Notes: generated by a model not told the origin, from the letters alone. Shown: positions 32,033-42,598, numbered from the stretch's first letter. The stretch: 64,000 nt of DNA from Bacteroides caecimuris (GCF_001688725.2 NZ_CP015401.2:1612001-1676000), one strand, 5' to 3'. Program-made: numbers and translations.

Positions 32033-33907
32033 ATGAGAAACTATTTTTTAGGTCTGTGTTTATTATTTGCTTTGTGTTTTACAGCATGCTCTCATTCGGA
32101 TGATTCTGTTGATGTGCTAATTATTGGTGGAGGTGCCAGTGGAGTGACTGCTGGTATTCAGTCTGCTCGAATGGGGGCTGCGACATTGATAGTAGAAGAA
32201 ACAGAATGGCTGGGTGGAATGCTCACTTCTGCAGGCGTTAGTGCTGTTGATGGGAACTATGATTTACCGGCAGGCTTGTTTGGTGAATTTCGCGAACATT
32301 TGGCAGATTATTATGGCGGACTTGATTCTCTAAAAACCGGTTGGGTGAGTTCAGTGTTATTTGAGCCTTCAGTTGGAAATAAAATTTTCCATGAAATGGT
32401 TGATGTAGAGAAAAATCTAAAAGTATGGCATAATGCTACCTTGGTAAAGTTGGAAAGAGAGAATAATGCTTGGATTGCTCAAATTCAGATGAAAGATAAT
32501 ACAATCAAAAAAATACATGCTAAAATATTGATTGATGGTACTGAATTGGGTGATATAGCTAAGATGTGTGGTGTGAAATATGATGTCGGCATGGAAAGCC
32601 GTCATGATACTAAAGAAGATATCGCTCCGGAAGAGAAAAATAATATAGTTCAGGATATTACATACGTAGCAATCTTGAAAGATTATGGTAAAGATGTGAC
32701 TATTTCTTGTCCTGAAGGATATAATAAGGATGAATTTGCTTGTGCTTGTGCCAGTCACGTTTGTATCACGCCTAAAGAACCGGATCGAGTATGGTCTAAA
32801 GACATGATGATAACTTATGGAAAGCTTCCTAATAATAAATACATGATTAATTGGCCGATAGAAGGCAATGATTATTATGTAAACTTGATTGAAATGACCC
32901 GTGAGGAACGTGAAGAAGCCTTGAAATATGCAAAACATTATACGCTGTGTTTCGTTTATTTTCTGCAACATGAATTAGGCTTTAATACATTGGGCTTAGC
33001 TGATGATGAATATCCTACAGCCGACAAATTGCCATTTATTCCTTACCATAGAGAGTCTAGGAGAATTCATGGGCTAGTACGTTTTGATTTAAATCATGCT
33101 TGTGAACCGTTCAGGCAGTCTCAACCTCTTTATCGTACTTGTATTGCTGTGGGGAATTATCCTGTGGACCATCATCATACACGTTATCATGGATATGAAG
33201 AGTTGCCTAATCTTTATTTTCATCCGATACCGTCATACGGTTTACCTGTAGGAACTTTGATTCCGAAAGATGTTGAAGGATTGATTGTTGCTGAAAAATC
33301 AATATCTGTTTCTAATATAATTAATGGTACCACTCGTTTGCAGCCGATGGTTATGCAGATCGGGCAGGCAGCGGGAGCATTAGCAGCTCTTGCGGTGAAA
33401 GAAAATAAAAATATAAGAGAAGTATCTGTTCGGGAAGTACAAAATGCAATTTTGGATGGAAAAGGATATTTGTTGCCTTATTTAGATGTTGAGTTAGATC
33501 ACCCAATGTTTAAGTCACTACAACGTATCGGCTCTACAGGTATATTAAAAGGTATAGGTAAAAGTGTTGACTGGTCAAATCAGATGTGGTTCAGAGCGGA
33601 TACATTATTATTGGCAAATGAGTTGAAAGGATTGGGTGATGTTTATCCTTTTGTCAATAAACAAATATTTGAAGGTAATAATACCATATCAATTCAGAAA
33701 GCTACAGAGTTAATAAGAGAGATTGCAGAAAAAGAAGGGTTTGAGATGAAAGAGGGTAGGGTAGAAGAGATATGGAATGAATTTGAATTGAAAGACTTTG
33801 ATATGAATCGAAATATTTTGAGAAGTGAAATGGCAATTTTGATTGATCAGATATTAGATCCTTTCAATAATAAAAAAGTAGATATTACAGGACAATATAT
33901 TCAATAG
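32033..33907 (+). CDS. FAD-dependent oxidoreductase lipoprotein of the left PUL
   Basis: A 624-residue protein of the FAD_oxidored type, with a lipoprotein signal (FALCFTAC) and a Rossmann loop VLIIGGGASGVTAGI just after it. The N-terminal half binds FAD; the IDGTELGD segment and the C-terminal GQAAGALAALA loop are typical. The family is frequent in Bacteroides glycan loci, but its substrate is unknown; oxidation or dehydration of a sugar is suspected. The lipobox puts it in the periplasm or outer membrane. A start at ATG 32012, seven codons earlier, is also possible; 32033 gives the better signal peptide. Confidence 0.85.
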   Translation: MRNYFLGLCLLFALCFTACSHSDDSVDVLIIGGGASGVTAGIQSARMGAATLIVEETEWLGGMLTSAGVSAVDGNYDLPAGLFGEFREHLADYYGGLDSLKTGWVSSVLFEPSVGNKIFHEMVDVEKNLKVWHNATLVKLERENNAWIAQIQMKDNTIKKIHAKILIDGTELGDIAKMCGVKYDVGMESRHDTKEDIAPEEKNNIVQDITYVAILKDYGKDVTISCPEGYNKDEFACACASHVCITPKEPDRVWSKDMMITYGKLPNNKYMINWPIEGNDYYVNLIEMTREEREEALKYAKHYTLCFVYFLQHELGFNTLGLADDEYPTADKLPFIPYHRESRRIHGLVRFDLNHACEPFRQSQPLYRTCIAVGNYPVDHHHTRYHGYEELPNLYFHPIPSYGLPVGTLIPKDVEGLIVAEKSISVSNIINGTTRLQPMVMQIGQAAGALAALAVKENKNIREVSVREVQNAILDGKGYLLPYLDVELDHPMFKSLQRIGSTGILKGIGKSVDWSNQMWFRADTLLLANELKGLGDVYPFVNKQIFEGNNTISIQKATELIREIAEKEGFEMKEGRVEEIWNEFELKDFDMNRNILRSEMAILIDQILDPFNNKKVDITGQYIQ

Positions 33908-33951
33908 GTAATAATAATATAAGTGTTAACTGCTGTTTTAATTAAACTAAT

Positions 33952-35049
33952 ATGAAAACATTAGATCGAAGAGATTTTCTAAAAAAAGCCACATTGGCTA
34001 GCGCATCGGCTTTGACTGTACCAACTTTGTTTGAATCTTGTACTTCAAAAGTTAGTGCTAGTACGGTAATGGCAACTGATGATTTAGAAAGTAAACTTAT
34101 TGTTCCTAAAAACAATGGTTTGAAAATTACCGGAACTTTTTTGGATGAAATATCACATGATATTCCACATCAGAACTGGGGTGAGAAAGAATGGGACTTG
34201 GATTTTCAGCACATGAAAAATATAGGAATTGATACGGTAATAATGATCCGTTCTGGTTATCGTAAGTTTGTCACTTTTCCTTCTCCTTATTTATTGAAGA
34301 AAGGTTGTTATATGCCTTCCGTTGACTTGGTGGATATGTTTTTACGTTTAGCTGAAAAGTATGGAATGAAATTCTATTTTGGACTATACGATTCGGGTAA
34401 ATACTGGGACACAGGGGATATGACCTGGGAAGTGGAAGATAACAAATATGTAATTGATGAAGTTTGGGAAAATTATGGTTCCAAGTATAAAAGTTTTGGA
34501 GGATGGTATATCAGTGGTGAAATAAGCCGGGCAACGAAAGGGGCGATTGGTGCTTTCCATGCATTAGGAAAACAATGTAAGGATATATCTAATGGATTGC
34601 CTACTTTCATATCTCCTTGGATTGATGGAAAAAAAGCAATCATGGGAACGACAAAAATGACTAAAGAAGATGCCGTTTCTGTACAACAACACGAAAAAGA
34701 ATGGGATGAAATTTTTGATGGAATTCATGATGTGGTAGATGCATGTGCATTTCAAGATGGGCATATTGATTATGACGAATTGGATGCGTTCTTTTCTGTC
34801 AATAAAAAATTAGCAGATAAGTATGGTATGCAATGTTGGACAAATGCCGAATCTTTTGACCGTGATATGCCTATTCGTTTTCTACCCATTAAGTTTGATA
34901 AACTTCGGATGAAGTTGGAAGCAGCTAAACGTGCCGGATATGATAAGGCTATTACTTTTGAATTTTCTCATTTTATGAGTCCGCAATCAGCCTATCTGCA
35001 AGCAGGTCATTTATATGACAGATATAAAGAATATTTTGAAATAAAATAA
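33952..35049 (+). CDS. DUF4434-family TIM-barrel protein, left PUL
   Basis: A 365-residue protein with an RRDFLKK twin-arginine-like start and a lipobox-like Cys (LFESC), so exported. The body matches the DUF4434 family, expected to be a TIM-barrel glycosidase-like fold. Features include LDEISHDIPHQNWG, DTVIMIRSGYRK, YFGLYDSGKYW, and C-terminal FEFSHFMSP. It is a diverged paralogue of the protein at 62343-63416 (roughly 55-60 percent identity by eye). Enzymatic activity is not established. It lies 44 bp after the oxidoreductase. Confidence 0.82.
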   Translation: MKTLDRRDFLKKATLASASALTVPTLFESCTSKVSASTVMATDDLESKLIVPKNNGLKITGTFLDEISHDIPHQNWGEKEWDLDFQHMKNIGIDTVIMIRSGYRKFVTFPSPYLLKKGCYMPSVDLVDMFLRLAEKYGMKFYFGLYDSGKYWDTGDMTWEVEDNKYVIDEVWENYGSKYKSFGGWYISGEISRATKGAIGAFHALGKQCKDISNGLPTFISPWIDGKKAIMGTTKMTKEDAVSVQQHEKEWDEIFDGIHDVVDACAFQDGHIDYDELDAFFSVNKKLADKYGMQCWTNAESFDRDMPIRFLPIKFDKLRMKLEAAKRAGYDKAITFEFSHFMSPQSAYLQAGHLYDRYKEYFEIK

Positions 35050-35054
35050 ATGTG

Positions 35055-36461
35055 ATGAAGTCTACAATCAATATTGGTTATCTTATATTCCTTTCTGTTG
35101 TGGCAGCATTGGGAGGCTTTTTGTTCGGATATGATACCGCAGTTATATCGGGAACAATTGCCCAAGTGACTCAACTTTTTCAATTAGATGCACTACAACA
35201 GGGATGGTATGTAGGATGTGCTTTAGTGGGTTCTATTGTAGGTGTTCTTTTTGCTGGAATCTTAAGTGATAAGTTAGGAAGAAAACTTACGATGGTTATA
35301 TCAGCTGTGTTGTTCTCCACATCAGCTCTAGGATGTGCTCTATCAGCCGATTTTGCCCAATTGGTAGTTTATCGGATTATAGGTGGAGTAGGAATAGGGG
35401 TTGTGTCCATTGTTTCTCCTCTTTATATATCAGAACTAGCTGTAGCGCAGTATAGAGGACGTTTGGTGTCATTGTATCAGTTGGCTGTAACAGTTGGTTT
35501 TTTGGGAGCTTATTTAGTTAACTATCAATTATTGGCATGGGCGGAGAGTGGTACGCAATTAAGTGTGGATTGGTTGAATAAAATATTTATAACTGAAGTA
35601 TGGAGAGGCATGTTGGGTATGGAAACATTGCCGGCAATCTTATTCTTCATTATCATATTTTTTATTCCGGAAAGTCCCCGCTGGTTAATCGTGCGTGGAA
35701 AGGAATTGAAAGCTGTAAATATATTAGAGAAAATATATAATTCGATTACAGAAGCGAAAAGTCAATTAAATGAAACGAAATCTGTGCTGACCTCTGAAAC
35801 AAAATCGGAATGGTCTTTATTGATGAAGCCTGGAATCTTCAAAGCTGTTATTATCGGTGTGTGTATTGCGATTTTAGGACAGTTTATGGGTGTGAACGCA
35901 GTACTTTATTATGGCCCTTCTATCTTTGAAAACGCAGGACTTTCAGGAGGAGATTCTCTTTTTTACCAAGTTCTGGTAGGACTAGTCAATACTTTGACCA
36001 CCGTTCTGGCTCTTGTCATCATCGATAAAGTAGGCCGCAAGAAGCTGGTATATTACGGAGTTTCGGGCATGGTTGTTTCTCTGATTCTCATCGGCCTGTA
36101 CTTCCTCTTCGGAGATTCCCTGGGAGTATCCAGCCTCTTCCTGCTCGTTTTCTTCCTGTTCTATGTATTCTGCTGTGCTGTTTCTATCTGTGCCGTGGTG
36201 TTCGTACTCCTCTCGGAGATGTATCCCACCAAGGTTCGCGGACTGGCCATGTCGATAGCAGGATTCTCCCTGTGGATCGGAACGTACCTGATCGGACAGT
36301 TAACCCCCTGGATGCTCCAGAACCTTACCCCCGCCGGAACATTCTTCCTGTTCGCCGTTATGTGCGTGCCGTATATGCTGATTGTCTGGAAACTCGTGCC
36401 GGAAACCACCGGAAAGTCGCTGGAGGAGATTGAAAGATACTGGACCCGTTCGGAACAGTAA
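35055..36461 (+). CDS. MFS sugar porter (12 TM), mosaic composition
   Basis: A 468-residue sugar porter. Family motifs are visible: GGFLFGYDTAVISG in TM1, DKLGRK after TM2, PESPRWL after TM6, GRKKL after TM8, and PETTGKSLEEIE at the end. It should carry the released mono- or disaccharide across the inner membrane. The DNA changes character at about 35,960-36,000: upstream stretches run about 25-42 percent GC, downstream 48-57 percent with more C-ending codons. The reading frame is intact, so a recombined but functional gene is likely. ATG 35055 is preferred to GTG 35052. It starts 5 bp after the DUF4434 stop. Confidence 0.92.
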   Translation: MKSTINIGYLIFLSVVAALGGFLFGYDTAVISGTIAQVTQLFQLDALQQGWYVGCALVGSIVGVLFAGILSDKLGRKLTMVISAVLFSTSALGCALSADFAQLVVYRIIGGVGIGVVSIVSPLYISELAVAQYRGRLVSLYQLAVTVGFLGAYLVNYQLLAWAESGTQLSVDWLNKIFITEVWRGMLGMETLPAILFFIIIFFIPESPRWLIVRGKELKAVNILEKIYNSITEAKSQLNETKSVLTSETKSEWSLLMKPGIFKAVIIGVCIAILGQFMGVNAVLYYGPSIFENAGLSGGDSLFYQVLVGLVNTLTTVLALVIIDKVGRKKLVYYGVSGMVVSLILIGLYFLFGDSLGVSSLFLLVFFLFYVFCCAVSICAVVFVLLSEMYPTKVRGLAMSIAGFSLWIGTYLIGQLTPWMLQNLTPAGTFFLFAVMCVPYMLIVWKLVPETTGKSLEEIERYWTRSEQ

Positions 36462-36590
36462 AACAAACAGACCTTAATAACAATAAACTAACAACAGGAC
36501 AGTAGAAATAGTTAGAGATGTTTTTTTGTATGGCCATTCAATAAACGTTATCATCTATATACCTATCCATGCTGTCTTATAATAGATAAT

Positions 36591-37769
36591 ATGATGGATT
36601 TTAAGAAATTAGCAAATCAATACAAGGATGAACTTTTGGACAATGTCCTTCCTTTCTGGCTTGAACATTCGCAGGACCATGAGCTTGGTGGTTACTTCAC
36701 CTGCCTGGACCGTGAAGGAAAAGTTTTCGATACGGATAAATTCGTTTGGTTGCAAGGTAGAGAAGTATGGATGTTCTCCATGCTTTACAACAAAGTGGAG
36801 AAACGTAAGGAATGGCTGGATTGTGCCGTTCAGGGTGGCGAATTCCTAAAAAAATATGGACATGACGGCAATTATAACTGGTATTTTTCCCTTGACCGTT
36901 CGGGTAGACCATTGGTAGAACCCTACAATATCTTTTCGTATACATTCGCCACCATGGCTTTCGGTCAGTTAGGTCTTGCCACCGGCAATCAGGAATATGC
37001 AGACATTGCCAGGAAAACCTTCGATATCATCCTGTCTAAAGCGGATAATCCGAAAGGAAAGTGGAACAAGCTTCATCCCGATACACGCAATCTGAAGAAT
37101 TTTGCCCTTCCGATGATCCTCTGCAACCTGGCTATGGAAATAGAGCATATTTTAGGGAAAGACTATCTGGAAAAAGCGATGAATACTTGTATCCATGAAG
37201 TAATGGACGTTTTTTACCGTCCCGAACTTGGTGGGATCATAGTTGAGAACGTAGACATCGACGGTAATCTGGTGGATTGTTTTGAAGGTCGTCAGGTCAC
37301 TCCGGGACATGCCATTGAAGCCATGTGGTTTATCATGGACCTAGGCAAACGCCTGAACCGTCCGGAATTGATAGAGAAAGCCAAAGACACCACCCTTACC
37401 ATGCTCAATTATGGTTGGGATAAAGAGTACGGCGGCATTTATTACTTTATGGATCGCAATGGTTGCCCACCTCAACAATTGGAGTGGGATCAGAAACTTT
37501 GGTGGGTGCATATTGAAACACTCATCTCTCTCCTGAAGAGCTATCAACTAACCGGAGACAAACAATGCCTGGAGTGGTTTGAGAAAGTACATGACTATAC
37601 GTGGGAGCATTTCAAGGATAAAGAACACCCCGAATGGTATGGATACTTGAATCGAAGAGGTGAAGTATTGCTGCCACTCAAAGGAGGGAAATGGAAAGGG
37701 TGCTTCCATGTGCCAAGAGGACTGTTTCAGTGCTGGAAAACATTAGAAGACTTGATGAATTATAAATAA
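36591..37769 (+). CDS. AGE-family epimerase (N-acylglucosamine 2-epimerase type), left copy
   Basis: A 392-residue (alpha/alpha)6-barrel enzyme of the AGE/cellobiose 2-epimerase family, which inverts C2 of aldoses (GlcNAc/ManNAc or glucose/mannose units). Catalytic-type His residues lie in PGHAIEAMW (about 237) and WWVHIETL (about 302), with QGREVWMFS near 36. No signal peptide, so cytoplasmic. The first ~260 bp comparable with the second copy (63439-64000, minus strand) are nearly identical, then identity falls toward the 3' end. An alternative ATG lies one codon downstream (36594). The gap before it (36,462-36,590) has no promoter box. Confidence 0.92.
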   Translation: MMDFKKLANQYKDELLDNVLPFWLEHSQDHELGGYFTCLDREGKVFDTDKFVWLQGREVWMFSMLYNKVEKRKEWLDCAVQGGEFLKKYGHDGNYNWYFSLDRSGRPLVEPYNIFSYTFATMAFGQLGLATGNQEYADIARKTFDIILSKADNPKGKWNKLHPDTRNLKNFALPMILCNLAMEIEHILGKDYLEKAMNTCIHEVMDVFYRPELGGIIVENVDIDGNLVDCFEGRQVTPGHAIEAMWFIMDLGKRLNRPELIEKAKDTTLTMLNYGWDKEYGGIYYFMDRNGCPPQQLEWDQKLWWVHIETLISLLKSYQLTGDKQCLEWFEKVHDYTWEHFKDKEHPEWYGYLNRRGEVLLPLKGGKWKGCFHVPRGLFQCWKTLEDLMNYK

Positions 37770-37799
37770 CCCCTCGTTTTATTAACATTAATATTTAAT

Positions 37800-40700
37800 A
37801 TGGAGAAACAAATCACATGGAGTATAAGGTTTATAGCCTTATTCATCTGTTCGCTTTCTTTCTTAAACGCTCATGCTCAAAAAAACACGAACGTGAAAGG
37901 GACAGTGTATGACTCAAACAATGAACCGCTTGTCGGTGCTACTGTTAGTGTAAAAGGGAATTTGTCCAATGGTACTATTACCAATATTGACGGACAGTTT
38001 AACTTAAATGTACAAGACTTAAAATCAACTTTAGTCATTTCATTTGTTGGATATCAGACTCAAGAAGTTGCTTTGCAAGGACGTTCAGAGATTACTATCA
38101 GATTACAAGAAGATGCAAAAGCATTGGATGAAGTTGTGGTAGTTGGATATGGAACCCAAAAAAAGAAGTTCTTAATAGGTTCCGTTTCTCAAGTAGGCTC
38201 TAAAGAGTTGACGATGGCTCCTCAAGCCAACCTATCCAATATGATGACAGGTAAATTACCAGGAGTAACAAGTGTTCAACGTTCCGGTCTTCCCGGAAAC
38301 GACCAAACATCTATCAACATTCGCGGTTTAGGCACTTTTTTAGATTCAAGTCCCCTCATATTAGTGGATGGTGTCGAACGTATGTTGAATACAGTAAATC
38401 CGAATGATGTAGAAAACATATCTATTCTAAAAGATGCCGCCACAGCATCTGTTTATGGTTTGGCAGCAGCAAATGGAGTTATCTTGGTAACAACCAAGAA
38501 GGGTACTGAAGGTAAAGTTACGCTTTCATATGACGGTTCTGTAACTTTCCAAAAAAACACAGCCATGCCTGAAATGTTAAATGGTCCTGACTATATCTAT
38601 TGGTATAATAAAGCTAGTGAACTTGATGGTAATGGTCCGTATTACGGAGCTGATATTCAGACAAAAGTTGCTAATAACTATGATCCGGAAGGTAAATATG
38701 GAAATACAAACTGGACGAAAGAAGTTTTCAAGAATCATGGTTTTACACATCAACATAATATTTCGGCTTCCGGTGGTAACAAAAACATCCGCTTCTTTAC
38801 TAGTATAGGTATGTTAGATCAATCTGGTATCATCGAAAATGTGAATTATGATCGTTATAATGTCCGTTCTAATGTAGAAGGTAATATAACCAAGGATTTA
38901 ACGTTCGAACTTAATATCTCCGGTTTCTATGAAGAAAAAAACTGGCCTGGAATTAGTACAAGCGCACAAGCCGAACAAAATCCAATTCAGCAGGCTGTTT
39001 ATGCGGCTCCTATTATTCCCATTTATTATCAAGGAGAATACACAGCTTGGATTGGTCCTGGTAGTTCCACCACACAAAGCCCACTTGCAACATTGAGAAA
39101 CAGCGGATTCCAGAAAAATCAAAGACATGAGTTTGATGGTACAATGAAAGTTAGTTATGCTTTTCCTTGGGTAAAAGGATTGAAAGCCTCCCTCGGTTTA
39201 GTTTATGATACTAGCTATTCGGAAGATAATGGTTTTCTGGTAGGATATAATGTTAATGCTTATAGCGCAGACTCAAAATCATACAATTTAATGCGTGCTT
39301 CTTCTACAAGTGAGAAAGGTAATTATACAAAGTCGGCCTCTTCTTTCAGAAGATTTATGGTCCGCCCGACTGTTGAATATGCAAATACCTTTGGCAAGCA
39401 TGCAGTTTCTGCTTTATTCTTATATGAACAGACACAACTGAAAGGTTCTACAATGACAGGGAAGATGAGTGGTTATAACTTCCATGATCCGGTTGACCTT
39501 TCATTAGGTACTGAATTTGTATCCAATCCTACAGGCAGTCACAGTGATAAAGCTACCATTGGTTATGTAGGACGTTTCAATTATATTTTCGATAAAAGAT
39601 ACCTTGCAGAATTTGCTTTCCGTGTAGATGGATCCTATAAATTCGCTAAAGATAAAAGATGGGGCTTCTTCCCTTCTGTATCTCTTGGATGGGTAATCTC
39701 TGAAGAAAACTTTATGAAAAATAACATCTCTTCTATCAATTTACTAAAGCTTCGCGCTTCTGTTGGTGAATTAGGTAGTGATAATACAGATGCTTTTTTA
39801 CATAGAAGTATTTTTAAGGTAGAGAAGAATGCGTATATATTCGGAGGAATTCCTTATGCGGGATTAGGTGCATCCAACTCTATTACTTCCAGCTTAACCT
39901 GGTCTACCACTCGCAGTTACAACATTGGTGCTGACCTGACAATGTGGAATGGATTACTAGGAGTAGAATTCGATTTATTTTATAAGTTAACAAAAGACAT
40001 ACAAGAAAGCCGGAGCGGCGGTTTTCCTCCTTCACTAGGTGGAAATTATGCCCAAAAAGGAAATACTGGCAAGATCGATAATCGCGGTTTTGAGTTGGTA
40101 TTGAAGCATCAGAACCATGTTAATGACTTCTATTATAACATAACTGGTAGTGTGGCATGGGCTAGAAATAAAGTTTTATCGCGAATAGAGAGTGAAAGTA
40201 CTCCTTGGTACCGGACAAATATAGGTGAACCTTTAGGACAAATTTATGGCTATAAAGCTATAGGATTATATCAAACACAAGAACAATTGGACAACCGTCC
40301 TTTCGTTGGCAATGGAGTTCAACGTTTTGGTGATATCATGTATGAAGATATTAATGGAGACGGTAAAATCACACAGGATGGAGACAAAGTTAAAATAGGC
40401 CACAGTACCTTACCAGAGTTAAACTACTCTCTATCTATGGATTTCAACTGGAAAGGATTCAATTTTAGTGCATTATGGCAAGGAGCCGCTATTGTAAGTT
40501 ATACCCTGAATGGTACTTATAACCATGGTTCAATGGATAATACGGTCTATACACGACCATTCTACTCTGGAGGTAATGCTCCTTACTATCTGGTAGAAGA
40601 TTCATGGACACCAGAGAATATTAATGCCCGTTATCCCAGATTAAGTGCCATTCATAATGGTAATAATGCGTATACCTCTTCCTGGTGGTTGGTAAATGGT

Positions 40701-40922
40701 AATTTCCTACGTTTGAAGAATTTGCAGTTGGGGTACACAATTCCTAAAAAAATACTTGCTAAAGCCAATATCGGACTATCCAATGTTCGTGTATACGTAG
40801 CAGGTACCAATCTGTTAACTTTTACAGATTTCAAATACTGCGATCCTGAAATGGCTATTATAAATAATGGTTATTATCCCCAACAAAAGAATTATAGTGT
40901 TGGACTAAATATCACATTCTAA
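37800..40922 (+). CDS. SusC-family TonB-dependent outer membrane transporter, left PUL
   Basis: A 1040-residue TonB-dependent receptor. A signal peptide (cleavage near AHAQ) is followed by a carboxypeptidase-regulatory-like domain (about 30-115, GTVYDSNNEPLVGATVSVKG), the TonB-box region VVVVGYGTQKK, the plug (about 125-240) and a 22-stranded barrel ending in GLNITF. It imports oligosaccharides across the outer membrane with the SusD partner 14 bp downstream. Thirty base pairs separate it from the epimerase gene. Confidence 0.96.
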   Translation: MEKQITWSIRFIALFICSLSFLNAHAQKNTNVKGTVYDSNNEPLVGATVSVKGNLSNGTITNIDGQFNLNVQDLKSTLVISFVGYQTQEVALQGRSEITIRLQEDAKALDEVVVVGYGTQKKKFLIGSVSQVGSKELTMAPQANLSNMMTGKLPGVTSVQRSGLPGNDQTSINIRGLGTFLDSSPLILVDGVERMLNTVNPNDVENISILKDAATASVYGLAAANGVILVTTKKGTEGKVTLSYDGSVTFQKNTAMPEMLNGPDYIYWYNKASELDGNGPYYGADIQTKVANNYDPEGKYGNTNWTKEVFKNHGFTHQHNISASGGNKNIRFFTSIGMLDQSGIIENVNYDRYNVRSNVEGNITKDLTFELNISGFYEEKNWPGISTSAQAEQNPIQQAVYAAPIIPIYYQGEYTAWIGPGSSTTQSPLATLRNSGFQKNQRHEFDGTMKVSYAFPWVKGLKASLGLVYDTSYSEDNGFLVGYNVNAYSADSKSYNLMRASSTSEKGNYTKSASSFRRFMVRPTVEYANTFGKHAVSALFLYEQTQLKGSTMTGKMSGYNFHDPVDLSLGTEFVSNPTGSHSDKATIGYVGRFNYIFDKRYLAEFAFRVDGSYKFAKDKRWGFFPSVSLGWVISEENFMKNNISSINLLKLRASVGELGSDNTDAFLHRSIFKVEKNAYIFGGIPYAGLGASNSITSSLTWSTTRSYNIGADLTMWNGLLGVEFDLFYKLTKDIQESRSGGFPPSLGGNYAQKGNTGKIDNRGFELVLKHQNHVNDFYYNITGSVAWARNKVLSRIESESTPWYRTNIGEPLGQIYGYKAIGLYQTQEQLDNRPFVGNGVQRFGDIMYEDINGDGKITQDGDKVKIGHSTLPELNYSLSMDFNWKGFNFSALWQGAAIVSYTLNGTYNHGSMDNTVYTRPFYSGGNAPYYLVEDSWTPENINARYPRLSAIHNGNNAYTSSWWLVNGNFLRLKNLQLGYTIPKKILAKANIGLSNVRVYVAGTNLLTFTDFKYCDPEMAIINNGYYPQQKNYSVGLNITF

Positions 40923-40936
40923 TTAAATCAATAATT

Positions 40937-42577
40937 ATGAAAATAAAAAGATTATATCTATTAGGGATAGGGCTGATGTTTACGTCACAGTTTCTAACCT
41001 CATGCCATGATTTGTTGGAGAAAGATCCCACAGACTCATACTCAGAAACAGTAGCCTGGAGTTCGGAATCTTCTTTGGATATGTATGTGACTTACTTATA
41101 TAAGCCTCTTAATGGCTTATCCAACTTTTCTTCTTTATCCTTAACCGATGGATATACCGATTTAGTAAAATATGGAAATGGAGTTCCACAGACATGGAGT
41201 GCTCATAATAAGATTCTGTTACAGCAAAATACAATAACATCAGATAATAACCCGATGTCATCATGGGGACTTTATACTGACATATTTAGAGAAAATGTAT
41301 TCCTACGTAATGCCGGTATTTATGGCAGTAAGTTTAGTGAAGATTTTCTCAATATCCGTATTGCTGAGATTCGTTTTATTCGGGCTGTGAATTATGCACG
41401 AATGATTAGAATTTTCGGAGGTGTTATACTTCGTGATGAAACCAATGGAGTCGATTCAGAAGGGCAAAAAGATAAAGCGAGGGCAACTGAAGCTGAATCA
41501 TGGGATTTTGTTCTGAAAGATTTGGAATTTGCTGCAAGACATCTTCCGAAAGAATGGGATAGTAAATGGGATGGGCGCCTAACTAAAGGAGCTGCGTATG
41601 CTTATATGTGTCGTACAGCACTTTTTGCAAAACGTTGGGATGTTGCTATTACCGCTGCTGATGAGATTAAAAAACTCAATAAGTATGACTTAATGGAGAA
41701 TTATGAAGATGTATTCAAAGTGGCAGGTAATAAAGAAATTATTTTCGCTATAGCATACAAAATCCCAGATATGCCTCATTATTTTGATCGTTACTTTGCT
41801 CCTGACGGTAAACAGGGAATAAGAAGAGCTGTCCCAACAAGTGAACTAGTTGATTCTTACGATATGGCCGACGGAACTCCTTTCTCATGGAGTGGATCTA
41901 TGGCTAATGATCCTTATGTTGGTCGCGAACCTCGTTTCTATGCATCCATTATATACAATGGAGCGACTTGGAAAGAAAAGAAAATCTATACTTATGTAGA
42001 TGCTGAAAATGGTTTCGCTGCTTATAGAGATAACATGAATCCGGGCGAAAAACAAACAGTTACCGGATACTTTATCAGAAAATATCTACAAGAAAACAAT
42101 GCTGATTTTGATGACAAAGGAAGCGATCAATTTTGGATTGAAATGCGCTATGCGGAGGTTTTGTTAAATTTGGCCGAAGCCTTGGCGGAACAGGATTATA
42201 GCAAAAATCAGGATGATGCTTTAAAAGCACTCAACGAAGTCAGAGAACGTGTTAATTTACCCAAACGCACTACAGAGGAAGCTCCGGATAAAGATTCATT
42301 TATGAAACTATTACGTAAAGAACGTATCTGCGAATTAGCGTTTGAAGGATTCCGTTATTGGGATTTACGCAGATGGCGTTTGGCAGGAGAAGTCATTGAT
42401 GGTAAGCAGGCACATGGAACAAAAATCACCAAAAAAGACGACAATACTTATACCTACGAACAAGTGTCATGTGATGACAATATAAACCGCTTCTTCCCAG
42501 AACGCTATTATTTACTGCCAATTCCTGTAGATGAAATACAGAATAATCCGTTATGTGAGAATAATGCTCCTTGGTAA
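40937..42577 (+). CDS. SusD-family glycan-binding lipoprotein, left PUL
   Basis: A 546-residue RagB/SusD protein with a lipobox (LTSC near residue 22), a helical TPR-like core and the family's C-terminal blocks: ELAFEGFRYWDLRRW and YLLPIPVDEI. It caps the SusC barrel and delivers the glycan. No unusual insertions were seen. The next gene starts 21 bp later. Confidence 0.95.
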   Translation: MKIKRLYLLGIGLMFTSQFLTSCHDLLEKDPTDSYSETVAWSSESSLDMYVTYLYKPLNGLSNFSSLSLTDGYTDLVKYGNGVPQTWSAHNKILLQQNTITSDNNPMSSWGLYTDIFRENVFLRNAGIYGSKFSEDFLNIRIAEIRFIRAVNYARMIRIFGGVILRDETNGVDSEGQKDKARATEAESWDFVLKDLEFAARHLPKEWDSKWDGRLTKGAAYAYMCRTALFAKRWDVAITAADEIKKLNKYDLMENYEDVFKVAGNKEIIFAIAYKIPDMPHYFDRYFAPDGKQGIRRAVPTSELVDSYDMADGTPFSWSGSMANDPYVGREPRFYASIIYNGATWKEKKIYTYVDAENGFAAYRDNMNPGEKQTVTGYFIRKYLQENNADFDDKGSDQFWIEMRYAEVLLNLAEALAEQDYSKNQDDALKALNEVRERVNLPKRTTEEAPDKDSFMKLLRKERICELAFEGFRYWDLRRWRLAGEVIDGKQAHGTKITKKDDNTYTYEQVSCDDNINRFFPERYYLLPIPVDEIQNNPLCENNAPW

Positions 42578-42598
42578 TATTAAAAGATTATTATAGTT

